Assembly (NCBI GenBank): GCA_017379015.1 | Contig: JAFNXN010000037.1 | Span: 1 to 57,385, forward strand | Length of the DNA stretch: 57,385 nt | Direction: 5' to 3' | DNA from: Alistipes sp. | GTDB taxonomy: Bacteria > Bacteroidota > Bacteroidia > Bacteroidales > Rikenellaceae | Shown here: positions 42,514 to 53,600 of the stretch, one piece after another | Numbering within the stretch: the first letter of the stretch is position 1 | How the letters are laid out: the number at the start of each line of letters is the position of its first letter | The notes under the pieces: generated by a model | The model's database searches: none | Told to the model about the DNA's origin: nothing | What the model saw: the letters and a program-made list of their open reading frames with translations, nothing else | Position numbers and translations under genes: made by a program

Positions 42514-44850
42514 TTACTTAAGAGTTGCCTGAGCAAAATCGAATGTGTAGATAGGAGTAGCCTTGATAACAGGTGCGTACTCAACTGCAACACCTGCAAG
42601 GTCAGCCTGGCTGCAAACAACAGTCTCAGCAACCTTAGATGAAGCTACAACTACAGACTTAGACATTAGACCAGCAGCTGGTGCGATCTGAGTCTCAGGA
42701 GTGAACAAGAAGTAGTTACCAAGGAACTCACCAAGAGTATCAGTTGCGAGATCGTAACCATATACTCCCATAGCGAAGTAAGTAGTAAGCTTAGAGAGCA
42801 TGTTATCCTCAACCTCGAATACCATAAGAGCGGTAGGATCCTTAAAGGTATCATCCACTGAGCTCCTGTATGAATAAACCTGAGTTACCTCCTCGTTCAA
42901 TGCGCCATAGATCGTACCATACTGGTTTTCATACTTCTCGTAGCCAAGCTCAACACCTGTTACAGTGAATGTAGCATTCTCCTTATCGTACTCAGCATAC
43001 CACTGCGAACCATCGATATAAGAGTGAGAGAAGTAGTAGTCAGCATAGCTCTTACCAGGGACAACGCCGAATACCATCTGAGCCTGAGTAGTTGCATCCA
43101 TGAATGTGTAATCACCTACGTAGAACTCACCGTCGTAAGCAGGAAGAGTGTAAGGCTCGCTCTGATAGTCGATAGTAGTACCGTAGATAGTCTCGAAACG
43201 CATCAAAACTGAGTTTACAGTACCTGCGTTAACATTCACAGTACCAACCATAGAACCCTTCTCGCGAAGTTTTGGCAACCAAGCATCAGTAGCATCAGCA
43301 GCATACTCGCTGAAGAGCTCGTCAAGAGAGATACCCTCCTTCTCAACAGCAGCGATATCACCATAGAAAATCTTCATTGATGAGATAAGCGAACCATCAG
43401 CAGTGATCTTTACACCAATGTTGAAGCAACCTGGGCGACTAGCCTCCATCTCAGCAGCCTCCTCAGGAGCTACCAACTCAGAAGGAACACCAACCTGAAC
43501 ATCAACAGCTACCTCAGGCATCTCGCCAGCACCGTTGAAGTAGAAAGCAGTAGCATAAGCATCCTGAACGCGTGCCTCACCCTCAGCGGTATAAGGAACA
43601 GCTACAAGAGTGTAGTTACCAGGAGCAAGCTCTACCTCCCAACGACGTGTCTCAGCGTCAGACTCGAAGATAGTCAAATCCTTGCTACCAGCAACGATGC
43701 CGTCAACAACAGCAGCTGGATCAGCAACTACATCACCTGGAACAATGGCAAACTTGTAAGAAGCAACATCAGTACCAAGAGCGAAGTTGAATACAGCCTT
43801 AGCTACAGAGCCATCTGGAGAGATGTACATACCATCGTAAGCAGCAGAGATCTCGTAGCTTACGAACTCAGTACCTGGCAAGTAGAACTGCATGAAACCA
43901 GAAGAGTTACCATACTCCTCGTACGCACCAAGAAGCTTAGTGCTATCAGATGGATCGAGCGCAACAAGAGCAACCATACTTACAGGGAACTTGATGATGC
44001 CGTTCTCCAACTTGATAGGCTCAACGAAGCTACCATCCTCATTTGTGTGAAGATAGAAACCAAGACGAGCACCTGAAGCAATCAAGTTAAGTGAGATAGG
44101 GTTAGACGATGGAATAACGTTGTTAGGATCGGTGATATCGAACTCGATAGTGTGAGGCTCATCACCCTCCTCGATAGTCATCCATGCTGGGACACCACCC
44201 CACATTGCAGCGATATTCATCTTAGAGAATAGGTTGACAACGCGGATACGGTTAGGGTTAGTTGCATGCTTCTCGATGTCAACATAAGTACCAAGACCTA
44301 CGAAAGAGTCTGGCTCAGCAAATACATAGCACAAGCAGTCATCGAAGTAGATACCCTTAGTACCCTTGTCATCCCAAGCTACCCATGGCTCAGGAATAGC
44401 AAGTGTGAATACAGCATCAGAGATACCATACTGAGAAGCATTCTCCTGGTCGAGCTGCAAAGCGAACTCATAACGCTTACCAACCTCAAGATCAGCACCA
44501 TTGTAACCAAATACGATAGATGCCTCATCCTTACCAGCAGCGAACTGAACGCTTACTCTCGCAGCACCATCCTCGAACTCAGAACCCTGGATAGTGAACA
44601 AACCGCACTTGTTGATATCAGCAGCAAGAACGCTGATAGAAGCAGCCTCTGAAGCATTGTTACGCTTCACCAAGATAGTAGCCTCGGTGCCATCCTCTGT
44701 GAGGTCAACACGAGAGGTGCTTGGGAAAAATACACCCATTGTCGCATCCTGCGGACCAGGTGTAAAATCTGCATGCTCATGCTGACATGAAGCGAACGAG
44801 AGAACGCCTACAACAGCTAGAAGCAGACTTAAAAACTTAATATTCTTCAT
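42514..44850 (-). CDS. Large surface lipoprotein, third gene of the SusC-SusD operon
   Basis: A lipoprotein of 778 residues (signal ending LSFASC) encoded directly after the SusD-like gene. Residues about 35-130 resemble a Calx-beta or similar sandwich (TEDGTEATILVKRNNASE, ASIVFGYNGADLEVGKRYEFAL). Several later modules have the FnIII-like style of Bacteroidales surface proteins. No catalytic motif was found. In SusC/D systems such third proteins are surface ligand-binding proteins that hand material to SusD, and that is the likely role. I chose the ATG at 44850 (MKNIKFLSLLLAV), a normal signal start; an upstream ATG at 44865 would add five residues. Confidence 0.7.
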   Translation of the reverse strand: MKNIKFLSLLLAVVGVLSFASCQHEHADFTPGPQDATMGVFFPSTSRVDLTEDGTEATILVKRNNASEAASISVLAADINKCGLFTIQGSEFEDGAARVSVQFAAGKDEASIVFGYNGADLEVGKRYEFALQLDQENASQYGISDAVFTLAIPEPWVAWDDKGTKGIYFDDCLCYVFAEPDSFVGLGTYVDIEKHATNPNRIRVVNLFSKMNIAAMWGGVPAWMTIEEGDEPHTIEFDITDPNNVIPSSNPISLNLIASGARLGFYLHTNEDGSFVEPIKLENGIIKFPVSMVALVALDPSDSTKLLGAYEEYGNSSGFMQFYLPGTEFVSYEISAAYDGMYISPDGSVAKAVFNFALGTDVASYKFAIVPGDVVADPAAVVDGIVAGSKDLTIFESDAETRRWEVELAPGNYTLVAVPYTAEGEARVQDAYATAFYFNGAGEMPEVAVDVQVGVPSELVAPEEAAEMEASRPGCFNIGVKITADGSLISSMKIFYGDIAAVEKEGISLDELFSEYAADATDAWLPKLREKGSMVGTVNVNAGTVNSVLMRFETIYGTTIDYQSEPYTLPAYDGEFYVGDYTFMDATTQAQMVFGVVPGKSYADYYFSHSYIDGSQWYAEYDKENATFTVTGVELGYEKYENQYGTIYGALNEEVTQVYSYRSSVDDTFKDPTALMVFEVEDNMLSKLTTYFAMGVYGYDLATDTLGEFLGNYFLFTPETQIAPAAGLMSKSVVVASSKVAETVVCSQADLAGVAVEYAPVIKATPIYTFDFAQATLK

Positions 44851-44870
44851 AGTAAATCTCATCAATTAAA

Positions 44871-46550
44871 TTACAACTCCTTCTGCGCCTCCAATGCGTA
44901 AGATGGATCAGGGTTATTAACTGTAATAGCCAAGTTAAGGTCGGTCTCAGAACGTGGGATACAGTAGTTCCACCATGGAACACGACCCTCAGATACGTGG
45001 CGGCTACGCTCATCATAGTTAGAACCCTTGTAAGCACAGTTAATACCACGGTCAAGACGCTTCATATCGAACATCATAATACCCTCACCCCAGAACTCAA
45101 GGCTCTTGTTGAAGATGATCTCCTCAAGAACATCAGCATCAGGAAGTACTGCATAGTAATCGTCGCAACGGTTAAGCATGAAAGCACGCAACTTATCGAA
45201 AGCAGCAGAAGCACCCTGAGTGTGATAGATAGCCTCCATCTCGATGAAGTACATCTCCTCGATACGCATCAATGGGAGCGATACAGCACCTGCAGTCATG
45301 TTATCGTTACGGTTACCCAACGCAGGACGATACTTGAAGAAGATGTAAGGAGGAAGTGCATCGAACTCACCCTGAGACATAGATGTGTAGTTAGCAAACT
45401 GAGCATAAGTAGTCTTAGGACCCTTGATCAAGAGCTTACGGAAGTCATCATCGCGGATCTTGTCGTACCAGTTGCTAGGAACACCAGGCATAGTGTGTGG
45501 GAAGTAACCAGCCAAAAGCTCAGGTGAAAGGTGAGCAGGGTTCTGGTGAAGGTTACTTACTACAGTATCAGTAGAGCAGATCAATGCCAACATCCAAGAT
45601 GGAACAACAGTGTTAAAGCCGCTAGTGATGCTTGTCCACTCCTCCTTGCTCATGATTGAACCACCGTGAGCAGCGATAGCCTTCTGAGCATACTCAGCAG
45701 CCAAAGCATAGGCATCAGTACCAGAAGGGTGAACACCGTTAAGACCATCCTCAACAAATGCCTGGCCACCCAACCACATGTAAGCACGAGCATAGATACC
45801 GTAAACTACAGCAAGGTTAGGCTCAGAAGCGTTAGCACGAGCATACTCCTTCAAGCAAGCCTCAGCATCAGCAAGGTCAGCAAAGATAAAGTTGAACATC
45901 TCCTCACGAGTTCTACGTGGGTTGTTCTTAGCCATCTCCTCACCCTGCTCGCCGATGAATGACTCATCGAGGATAGGTACAGTTAGACCCTGAACACCGT
46001 CACCCAAAAGCTTATCGGTGTAAGCAGGGTTAGCTGGAGCCTCAGCATAGAGAGGGTCGTACAAACGAGCCAAATCGAGGTAGAAGTAAGCACGGTAAGC
46101 CTTAGCGATACCACGATACTTAGCAAAAGCCTCATCGTCACCTGCAATCTGAAGAATCTCGTTACAAGTACGGATCTGTGGATAGTAGCGGAACCAAGTC
46201 AAAGCACTAACAATACCAGTAGGGCCATAACCCTCACCCCACATACCGAAGTTGAAGTGGTTGTACAAAGGCTCACCCATGTTAGCAATCAACTTAGCCT
46301 CATAATCGTGCAACACACCCATAGCAAACATACCATAGTCAGAGTGTACACTTGAGCTATAGCACATAGACAACATGCTCGAGTGGATACCTGGGAGCAA
46401 TGCCTGAAGGATAACCTCCGTCTCACCCTTCAACAGCTGATCCTTGGTGATAGCTGTCTCAGTAGGGAAGGTCTCCTTGATACAGCCGGTGAACGCAACG
46501 CTCGATGCGAGGACAAGGGCTGTGATCTTAAATATCTTTGATACTTTCAT
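44871..46550 (-). CDS. SusD/RagB-family nutrient-binding lipoprotein
   Basis: A 559-residue lipoprotein (signal ending AFTGC). The SusD fold is a bundle of TPR-like helices around a ligand site. Marks are WFRYYPQIRTCNEILQIAG, YRGIAKAYRAYFYLDLARLY, and late YNYCIPRSETDLN-type end (WWNYCIPRSETDLNLA). It sits on top of the SusC-like transporter and captures the ligand. The gene lies 20 bases after the SusC-like gene and before the 778-residue lipoprotein. The ligand cannot be read from the sequence: it could be a glycan, a glycopeptide or a peptide. Confidence 0.92.
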   Translation of the reverse strand: MKVSKIFKITALVLASSVAFTGCIKETFPTETAITKDQLLKGETEVILQALLPGIHSSMLSMCYSSSVHSDYGMFAMGVLHDYEAKLIANMGEPLYNHFNFGMWGEGYGPTGIVSALTWFRYYPQIRTCNEILQIAGDDEAFAKYRGIAKAYRAYFYLDLARLYDPLYAEAPANPAYTDKLLGDGVQGLTVPILDESFIGEQGEEMAKNNPRRTREEMFNFIFADLADAEACLKEYARANASEPNLAVVYGIYARAYMWLGGQAFVEDGLNGVHPSGTDAYALAAEYAQKAIAAHGGSIMSKEEWTSITSGFNTVVPSWMLALICSTDTVVSNLHQNPAHLSPELLAGYFPHTMPGVPSNWYDKIRDDDFRKLLIKGPKTTYAQFANYTSMSQGEFDALPPYIFFKYRPALGNRNDNMTAGAVSLPLMRIEEMYFIEMEAIYHTQGASAAFDKLRAFMLNRCDDYYAVLPDADVLEEIIFNKSLEFWGEGIMMFDMKRLDRGINCAYKGSNYDERSRHVSEGRVPWWNYCIPRSETDLNLAITVNNPDPSYALEAQKEL

Positions 46551-46570
46551 AATATTATCTCTTATTTATA

Positions 46571-49500
46571 TTAGAATGTCAAATTAACACCACCTGAGAT
46601 AGTACGGATTGGAGAGTACTGAGCTGTACCTGTACCACGAGGATCAAAGCCCTTACGTGCTGACCAATACCATACGTTGTCGCATGCTACGTATAGACGA
46701 AGAGCTGAGATGTTACCCTTGAACCACTTTGCAGGGAAGGTGTAACCGAAGTTGATGTTAGAAATGTTCAAGTAGTTGGTGCTAGTGAGGAAACGTGTTG
46801 ATGTAGCAGCGTTGTACTGGTCACCAAACTGGAAACGAGGAATGTCAGAGTTCTTATTCTCTGGAGTCCAAGCGTTCAACAAGTCAAGGTGGTAGTTCTC
46901 ACCAAGGCTGTTGCTGTGTGGAGATGACATGTAGCTAGCATAAGAACCATCGATTGTAGTACCACCAAGCTGGTAGTCAAATGCGATAGAGAGGTCGAAG
47001 CCGTAAGCGTAGAGCGATGTACCGAAACCACCGAATACAACAGGCTGAGTACACTTAGAGAGCTTTCTACTCTTGAGGTTACCATTCATCTTGTTCTCGT
47101 AGTCAGAAGTCTTGATCCACTCGTTAGAATTTGGGTCAAGGTACCACCACTGTGACTCACCAGTCTCAGGATTTACACCAGCGTAGTCGTAGATGAAGAG
47201 AGTACCAAGTGAAAGACCCTCACCGATGAATGTAGAGCCGTTGATGAAGCCCCAGTGACCGTCAACCTCCATATCCTTACTAGACTCAGGAAGGCTCAAC
47301 ACCTTGTTCTTAACCCAAGTAAGGTTAGCGTTCATTGACCAAACAACGTCACGAGTGCGAACGATATCACCGTTCAAAACAAGCTCGATACCAGTATTTG
47401 ACATATCACCGATATTGCTCCAGTAAGAAGTGTAACCAAGTGATGGAAGAACAGGAACCTGGAACAACATGTCAGATGTGATACGGTAGAAGTAGTCAAG
47501 GCTACCAGTCAAGCGATCGTTCCACAAACCGAACTCTGCACCAATATTAATATTAGTATTAGTCTCCCAAGTTACGTTAGGATTACCCTTCTGAGCAAAT
47601 ACTACAGATACGTTATCGTTACCGTCGTTACCTACAGCGTAGATATCAGCATAACGGTAAGGACCGATAGCGTCGTTACCCTGTGAACCAGCAGAAGCCT
47701 TAATCTTCAACGAGCTGAATACAGGAGCGTTGAACCAAGACTCACGGCTGATAAGCCATGCAGCACCTACTGACCAGAAGTTACCCCAACGGTGCTCTGG
47801 GTGGAAACGTGAAGATGCATCACGACGATAAGATGCAGATGCGAAGATACGACCATCGTACTCGTACATAGCACGGAAGAAGTAACCCTCGTTGATGTAC
47901 TCTGTCATGTAAGATGAAGAGGCCTTACCATCGATGATAGAACCGTTAAGCTCAAGGTTCTCAGTAGAGTAGATCTTAGACTTTGATGCGCTCAAAGTGT
48001 AGTAGCGAAGATCGTAAGTCTCGTGACCGAGCAATACGTCAAGAGTGTGCTCACCATTAGCGCCGAACGACTTGTTGTAGTTCAACAACTGCTGGAGGTT
48101 GTGGTTGTAAGTACGGCTGTGGATCTTGCTAAGGATACCACCTGTAGGAGCAAACTGACCATAGTATGGGTTCTGCATTGATGTGCTACGAGTCTCATCG
48201 ATGGTTACCGAACCATTAAGAGTGAGCTTCAAGCCTGGAAGGATAGTGAAATCAGCAAAACCGTTAACTGAGAATGCGTTACCCTCAGAGTTAGACTGGT
48301 TCAACCAGATAGTCTGCAATGGGTTGTTGTTTGATGCGCTGTGACGCTTCATACCCCAGATAGAACCATCACCGAAGTCGTAGATAGGCCACTGTGAATC
48401 GTACTTCTTACCAGGATAGCCGTGACCTGCCTGGTTCTCCTCGTACATGATGTTACCCTCACCATCGCGGATGTAAACAGGGTAGATAGGAGCCATATCA
48501 GCTACAGCAGTAAATGGGTCGGCAACGTTACCAGAACCCTCAGAATCTGTTGAAGCACCGTCCCAGTTGAAGTTAGTGTAGCTCATGTTACCACCAATCT
48601 TCAACCACTTCTTAGCCTGGTAGTCAGAACGCAAACGAGCTGTCCAACGAGACATGTGCGAACCATCAGTAATACCAGTGTTATCCAAGTAACCGAATGA
48701 TGCGAAGAAGTTAGCCTTCTCGTTAGCCGCAGCGATCGATACGTTGTACTCGTGACGGAATGAAGGATCGTACAAAGCATCCATCCAGTCATCAGGAGTT
48801 ACAGTGTACTCCTCGCCATTGTAAGTGAACTTACGGCCAAGAGTAGCGTTAGGGTTCAAACGACCGTTAGAACCGATAAGAGTCTGACCCTCAGGAACTG
48901 TGAAGACGTTGTAACCAACACCCTTAACATTGCCAAACAAATCATTGATAGCCTGTGAGTGAGCAGCACCAGCATCCATACCATCAGCAAGATTTGCATT
49001 ACGCAATGCAGCGTAGTGCATCTCGTAGTACTGACCTGGATCGCGAGTGTAGTCATAGAGCTGACGAGCACGTGTGTTAACACCCCACTTAGCATCGAAG
49101 TTAACGCGAGCGTCACCTGCCTTAGCACGCTTAGTGGTGATCATGATCACACCATTCGCACCACGAGCACCATAAAGTGCGTTAGAGGCAGCATCCTTCA
49201 ATACGGTCATGGTCTCAACATCCGCCATGTTGATATTGTTCTTATCGCCCTCGTAAGGCACACCGTCAACAACCCACAATGGATCGTTACCAGCGTTAAG
49301 AGAACCGATACCACGGATACGGATAGATGGCTCTGAACCAAGAGAACCAGAACCCTGTGAAGTCTGAAGACCCGCAACCTTACCCTGAAGAGCGTTTGCG
49401 ATGTTAGACGACTGAGTCTTTACGATGTCGTCAGACTTGATTGTAGCAGCCGAACCGGTGAACGCCTCCTTCTTAGCAACACCGAACGCCTGAACTACGA

Positions 49501-49819
49501 CCTCCTCGATCTGCTCTGAATCAGCAACAAGAACGACATCGATTGTCGAACGACCTGAAACAGCTACAGTCTGCGCCTTGTAACCAAGGTAAGTGAATAC
49601 CAAGTTACCATTGGCAGGAGCCAAGATTTCATAATAACCGGCAACGTCAGTAGATGTGCCTCGGGTAGTACCCTCAACAACAACCGCTGCTCCGATGACT
49701 GGCGAACCAGTGTCATCGATCACTGTACCGGTAACACGCTGATCTTGAGCAAATGCGCCGAAGCAGCCCAAGAGCAGAGTTGCAACCATTGATAGTACAA
49801 CTTTTCTAACCATAAGCAT
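46571..49819 (-). CDS. SusC/RagA-family TonB-dependent transporter
   Basis: A 1082-residue outer-membrane transporter. After a signal peptide cut near AFAQD there is a carboxypeptidase-regulatory-like domain (VTGTVIDDTGSPVIGAAVVV), then the plug with QIEEVVVQAFG (TonB-box region), ANALQGKVAGLQ and the SusC marks PSIRIRGIGSLNAGNDPLWV and LKDAASNALYGARGANGVI. The remainder is a 22-strand barrel ending in ISGGVNLTF. It pumps ligand handed over by SusD, using TonB energy. It is the first gene of a three-gene operon with its own good promoter. There is no neighbouring anti-sigma, hybrid two-component or SusR-like regulator, and no glycoside hydrolase. Confidence 0.94.
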   Translation of the reverse strand: MLMVRKVVLSMVATLLLGCFGAFAQDQRVTGTVIDDTGSPVIGAAVVVEGTTRGTSTDVAGYYEILAPANGNLVFTYLGYKAQTVAVSGRSTIDVVLVADSEQIEEVVVQAFGVAKKEAFTGSAATIKSDDIVKTQSSNIANALQGKVAGLQTSQGSGSLGSEPSIRIRGIGSLNAGNDPLWVVDGVPYEGDKNNINMADVETMTVLKDAASNALYGARGANGVIMITTKRAKAGDARVNFDAKWGVNTRARQLYDYTRDPGQYYEMHYAALRNANLADGMDAGAAHSQAINDLFGNVKGVGYNVFTVPEGQTLIGSNGRLNPNATLGRKFTYNGEEYTVTPDDWMDALYDPSFRHEYNVSIAAANEKANFFASFGYLDNTGITDGSHMSRWTARLRSDYQAKKWLKIGGNMSYTNFNWDGASTDSEGSGNVADPFTAVADMAPIYPVYIRDGEGNIMYEENQAGHGYPGKKYDSQWPIYDFGDGSIWGMKRHSASNNNPLQTIWLNQSNSEGNAFSVNGFADFTILPGLKLTLNGSVTIDETRSTSMQNPYYGQFAPTGGILSKIHSRTYNHNLQQLLNYNKSFGANGEHTLDVLLGHETYDLRYYTLSASKSKIYSTENLELNGSIIDGKASSSYMTEYINEGYFFRAMYEYDGRIFASASYRRDASSRFHPEHRWGNFWSVGAAWLISRESWFNAPVFSSLKIKASAGSQGNDAIGPYRYADIYAVGNDGNDNVSVVFAQKGNPNVTWETNTNINIGAEFGLWNDRLTGSLDYFYRITSDMLFQVPVLPSLGYTSYWSNIGDMSNTGIELVLNGDIVRTRDVVWSMNANLTWVKNKVLSLPESSKDMEVDGHWGFINGSTFIGEGLSLGTLFIYDYAGVNPETGESQWWYLDPNSNEWIKTSDYENKMNGNLKSRKLSKCTQPVVFGGFGTSLYAYGFDLSIAFDYQLGGTTIDGSYASYMSSPHSNSLGENYHLDLLNAWTPENKNSDIPRFQFGDQYNAATSTRFLTSTNYLNISNINFGYTFPAKWFKGNISALRLYVACDNVWYWSARKGFDPRGTGTAQYSPIRTISGGVNLTF

Positions 49820-49953
49820 TAGTTTTTAAATAAAAATTTTTGTATAATGTTATAAAGTTTGTTTCTTCTACCCTACACCTAAACTGCTCATTTGTCGACC
49901 TAATCGGCGCATAGGTCACACAAATGGACACAATACGGGCATAAAGTAATGCA

Positions 49954-49983
49954 CAAAGATAGCCTAATAATTTGGATTAGCAA
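49954..49983 (-). promoter_or_regulatory. Predicted promoter of the SusC-SusD operon
   Basis: On the minus strand TTG (49981-49983), 19 bases, then TATCTTTG (49954-49961). Transcription would start near 49947, giving a leader of about 128 bases before the SusC-like gene. Confidence 0.6.
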
Positions 49984-50341
49984 AAATTCGATAATTATTT
50001 TTTTCAACATTTTGTGATTTTTTCCATTAATCGCAAACTCAATAACCATATTTCAACGCCACAAACCACCCCACACACCCATAAACCAGAGATTTTATAG
50101 AATAAAAACCATAATTCAAACAGCTGAATGAATATTTATGAAATATGCATGTTTGGCGAGTGTGTATCGAAATGCGGAGCTTAAAATAAGATAACATTTA
50201 TTCACATTATAGCCATATTTATACTTGTGTATTATGGCTATTACAACTATTTTTATGTCTATTTATTTTTGGTGGTCTGACATTTTATAGCCACATATAT
50301 CTTTTTTTTGATCTCGACGCAACAACGTGACATTTTTTTTG
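49984..50341. other. AT-rich intergenic region between divergent receptor genes
   Basis: No gene is convincing here. The only clear structure is the inverted repeat ATAGCCATA (50209-50217) with TATGGCTAT (50233-50241). The short minus-strand frame at 50259-50456 crosses the receptor's leader and promoter and is rejected. Confidence 0.5.
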
Positions 50342-50349
50342 TATATTTG
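50342..50349 (+). promoter_or_regulatory. Predicted -7 box of the Oar-like receptor
   Basis: TATATTTG matches TAnnTTTG and follows a run of T. Transcription would start near 50356, giving an unusually long leader of about 290 bases that contains the repeat pair at 50412-50591. Confidence 0.5.
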
Positions 50350-50411
50350 CACCGCAAAACAGTAAAATACAGACAGGCAAAAAAGCGACAAAGTGCTCTG
50401 TTTGACTCCGA

Positions 50412-50591
50412 GTTTACCTCAGTAAACAAGGATTTCGAGAACAAGCATAACGACAAAGTAGCCTTGTTAGCCCGTGGGTAAAATTGTATAACAAGAGCTA
50501 ATTTTAGGCTTGCGCAGTTTGAGAAACCGCAGCATACTAGGCGTATGTGAGGATTTCGAGAACAAGCATAACGACAAAGTAGCCTTGTTAG
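50412..50591 (+). repeat. Duplicated 42-bp leader element with variable hairpins
   Basis: An exact 42-bp sequence occurs at 50429-50470 and again at 50550-50591, 121 bases apart. Each copy begins AGGATTTCGAGAACAAGCAT and ends CCTTGTTAG. Directly in front of copy one stands the hairpin GTTTACctcaGTAAAC; in front of copy two stands CATACtaggcGTATG. Further up, both have GTTTGA followed by CCG. So the layout is shared but the hairpin arms differ. Within the core, AACAAG can pair with CTTGTT. The element precedes the receptor gene and lies in its predicted leader. Confidence 0.75.
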
Positions 50592-50646
50592 ACAATTTTA
50601 CAAATTATTAACCTGACACATAAATAGTGTCCCTAAATCTCAACCT

Positions 50647-53600
50647 ATGAAGCGAATGCTTTTAATGTTCGCACTACTCTTTGCCGTGGTAGTGTCGAAT
50701 GCTCAGGTTACAACATCATCAGTAAGAGGTGTGGTAACAGCAGACGGCAAAGCTATTGAGGGCGCATCTATTGCGCTACTACACAAGTCTTTGGGCAAAC
50801 CATACGGTACGGCATCTGCTAGTGATGGTCACTATGCCATAAGTGGATTACGAGCTGGTGGTCCTTACGAAATCACATTCTCATATATCGGATATAAGAC
50901 GGTGGTATACACCGATGTAGAGCTGCCCCTAGGTGAGGCACTGACAATCAATGTAGAGCTAAAGGAGGATACAAACCTCATCGAGGCGATCTACATCGCC
51001 CCCGACTGGCAGGAGATGCACACGCAGAACTACTCTAGCACCGTCATAGAGAAGATCCCAACAATCGACCGTTCGATATACGACCTCACGAAGCTGATGC
51101 CTACGGCTGTAAGCCCAGCGGCAGGAGGCATAATTCTTAGCGGTCAGAGCACGCGCTACAACGCCTTCACCATCGACGGCACATCGTCGGCAGACATATA
51201 TGGTCTAGGCACAACAGGCATGACAGGCTCGCTGACAAAGGCAAATCCTATACCGCTAGATGCCATTGCCCGCGTGCAGATAACAACAGCTACGGTGGAC
51301 CTGCGCGAGAGTGGATTTACGGGCGGCAGCATAAACGCCATAACACGCTCGGGCGACAACGAGTTTAGAGGATCTGCCTACACATATTATAATAATGAGC
51401 ACTTCTGGGGTACGACACCAGGCAACGATGTCGCCAAGCGCACACACCTGATGAACCAGACAACAAACATCTATGGCATCACACTGGGCGGCCCGATCAT
51501 CAAAAACCGCCTACACTTCTTCGTGGCGGGCGAGTTCAATCGCAACACCACCCCATCGACAAACCATCCAGGAGACAAGACATCAGCACTCACACTCGAG
51601 CAGGCTAAGCAGATATCGGAGCGATACAAGTTACTCACAGGCTACGATGGTGGCGGCTACGAGGCACATAACGTGCTCTCACTCACGGGCTCATTAGTGG
51701 CGCGCCTCGACTGGATGATAAATCGCGATAACAGCCTATCGGTGCGCTACAACATGCTGCATGCCGACGCCGCAGCATCGTCTAACACAGCACAGGCATT
51801 CTACTTCACAGGGGCGGAATATACCAACATCAACCGCACACACTCCGTAGTTGCGGAGCTAAACACAACAAAGAGGTGGGGATCGAACGGCCTACGCATA
51901 GGCTACACACGCCTAAAGGATGGACGTACAACACCCAAGAGCCTACCAGCCGTGATCATCAACGGTCTGGGTGAGCGCGAGAATGGCTCGGCAACGATCG
52001 GCACAAACCCCTACTCGGGACGTAACATCCTCAAGCAGGATGTCTTCATCATCAACGACGACGTGACGATAAACAGAGGTAAGCACACAATAATTTTCGG
52101 CACATCGAACGAGATATACCGTGCTGATAACCTGTATCTTGCAAACGCACGCGGCACATATACCTACGCCTCGCTCGACGACTTTATGGCGGATAATGCC
52201 ACACAGTATGTCTACGGATATTTTGCCGATGGCAAGCAGAACCCTCCGATGACAACTGCACAGTTTGCCCTATATGCTCAAGATGAGGTGGCACTAACGC
52301 GCAACCTACGCCTAACCTACGGCCTACGCGCCGACATCCCCGTGATGTTTGACAAGCCAGTGGCTAACGAGGAGTTTAACAAGAGCTATTTCGCCAAATT
52401 TGGCACTATGACGGGCGATATTCCACGAGCACAGCTGCTGCTCTCACCACGAGTGGGTGTCGAGTGGACAAAGAACATCGTCACACTACGTGGTAGCGCG
52501 GGCATATACACTGGACGCATACCATTTGTATGGCTCTCGAACTGCTACCAGAATACGGGTCTTCGCTCGGTGAGCGTAACGGTAACAAACCCCGAAGAGA
52601 CCCCAGCGTTTAGCCTCAACCCAGAGAGCGTAGGCATCAAGAGCAACCCATCTATTGACCTTGTAGCCAAGAACTTCCGCTTCCCTCAGGTATTCCGTGT
52701 AGCTGCGGGTGCGACAATAGACCTCTTTCCATGGAACATCTCGTTTGATGCTGACTACTCGAAGGGAATGAACAACATCGCTGTGGAAAATCTCGTTGCA
52801 GAGGATCTTGGCAAACGCCTCTACATGGGCGGCACCGATAGCTCAGCATCGGCGACATACTACAACTCTACAACCAAAGAGTACTCAGCCGTTTATCGCC
52901 TCTCGAACACCCAGAAGGGCTACTCGTGGTCAGCTACTGCACGCGTAGAATATAACTTTATGTATGAGCTTTCGGGCTTAAAGGTTATGGCAGCATACAC
53001 CTACTCGCAGTCGAAGAGCATCAACGATGGCATCTCGGCGCAATCATCCTCAAACTGGGGACGCACATACACCGTCGACAGCAACACGCCAGCACTAAGC
53101 AACTCAGTCTACGAGTTCCCCCACAAGGTCGTTGCACAGCTCTCCTACTCACGCCGCTACGGGCTATTTGGCACCGACGTGATGTTGCTCTACAACGGCT
53201 ACTCGGGCGAGCACTACTCGCTGACATACGCCAAGGGCAAGGTAGATATAAATGGTGACTCATACCGCGGCAACTCGCTGATCTACATCCCCACAGAGGC
53301 AGAGATGTCGACAATGCTTTGGGCAGACGACACATCGCAATCGGCGTTTAACGACTACATCAAAGAGGATAAATACCTAAGCGCACATCGTGGCATGTTT
53401 GCCGAGCGTAACTCACACTCATTGCCATTTGTACACCGTCTTGATCTTCACGTTGCTCAGGCGTTCTACTTCTCGAGGAGTAGCACACGACGCGTGGAGC
53501 TCACTCTCGACGTTCTCAACCTTGGCAACCTACTATCACGCTCGTGGGGTCTTGTGCATAGCACATCAAACTGGACTCTATCACCAGTGACGGTGGCCGA

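Noticed and set aside
50259-50456. A 65-codon minus-strand frame upstream of the Oar-like receptor
   Set aside because: It runs against the receptor's predicted promoter and leader repeat, starts in a non-coding AT-rich region and has no motif.
50412-50591. A CRISPR array
   Set aside because: There are only two copies of the 42-bp core, separated by 79 bases, with no further repeats and no cas genes. The flanking sequences share layout, unlike spacers.
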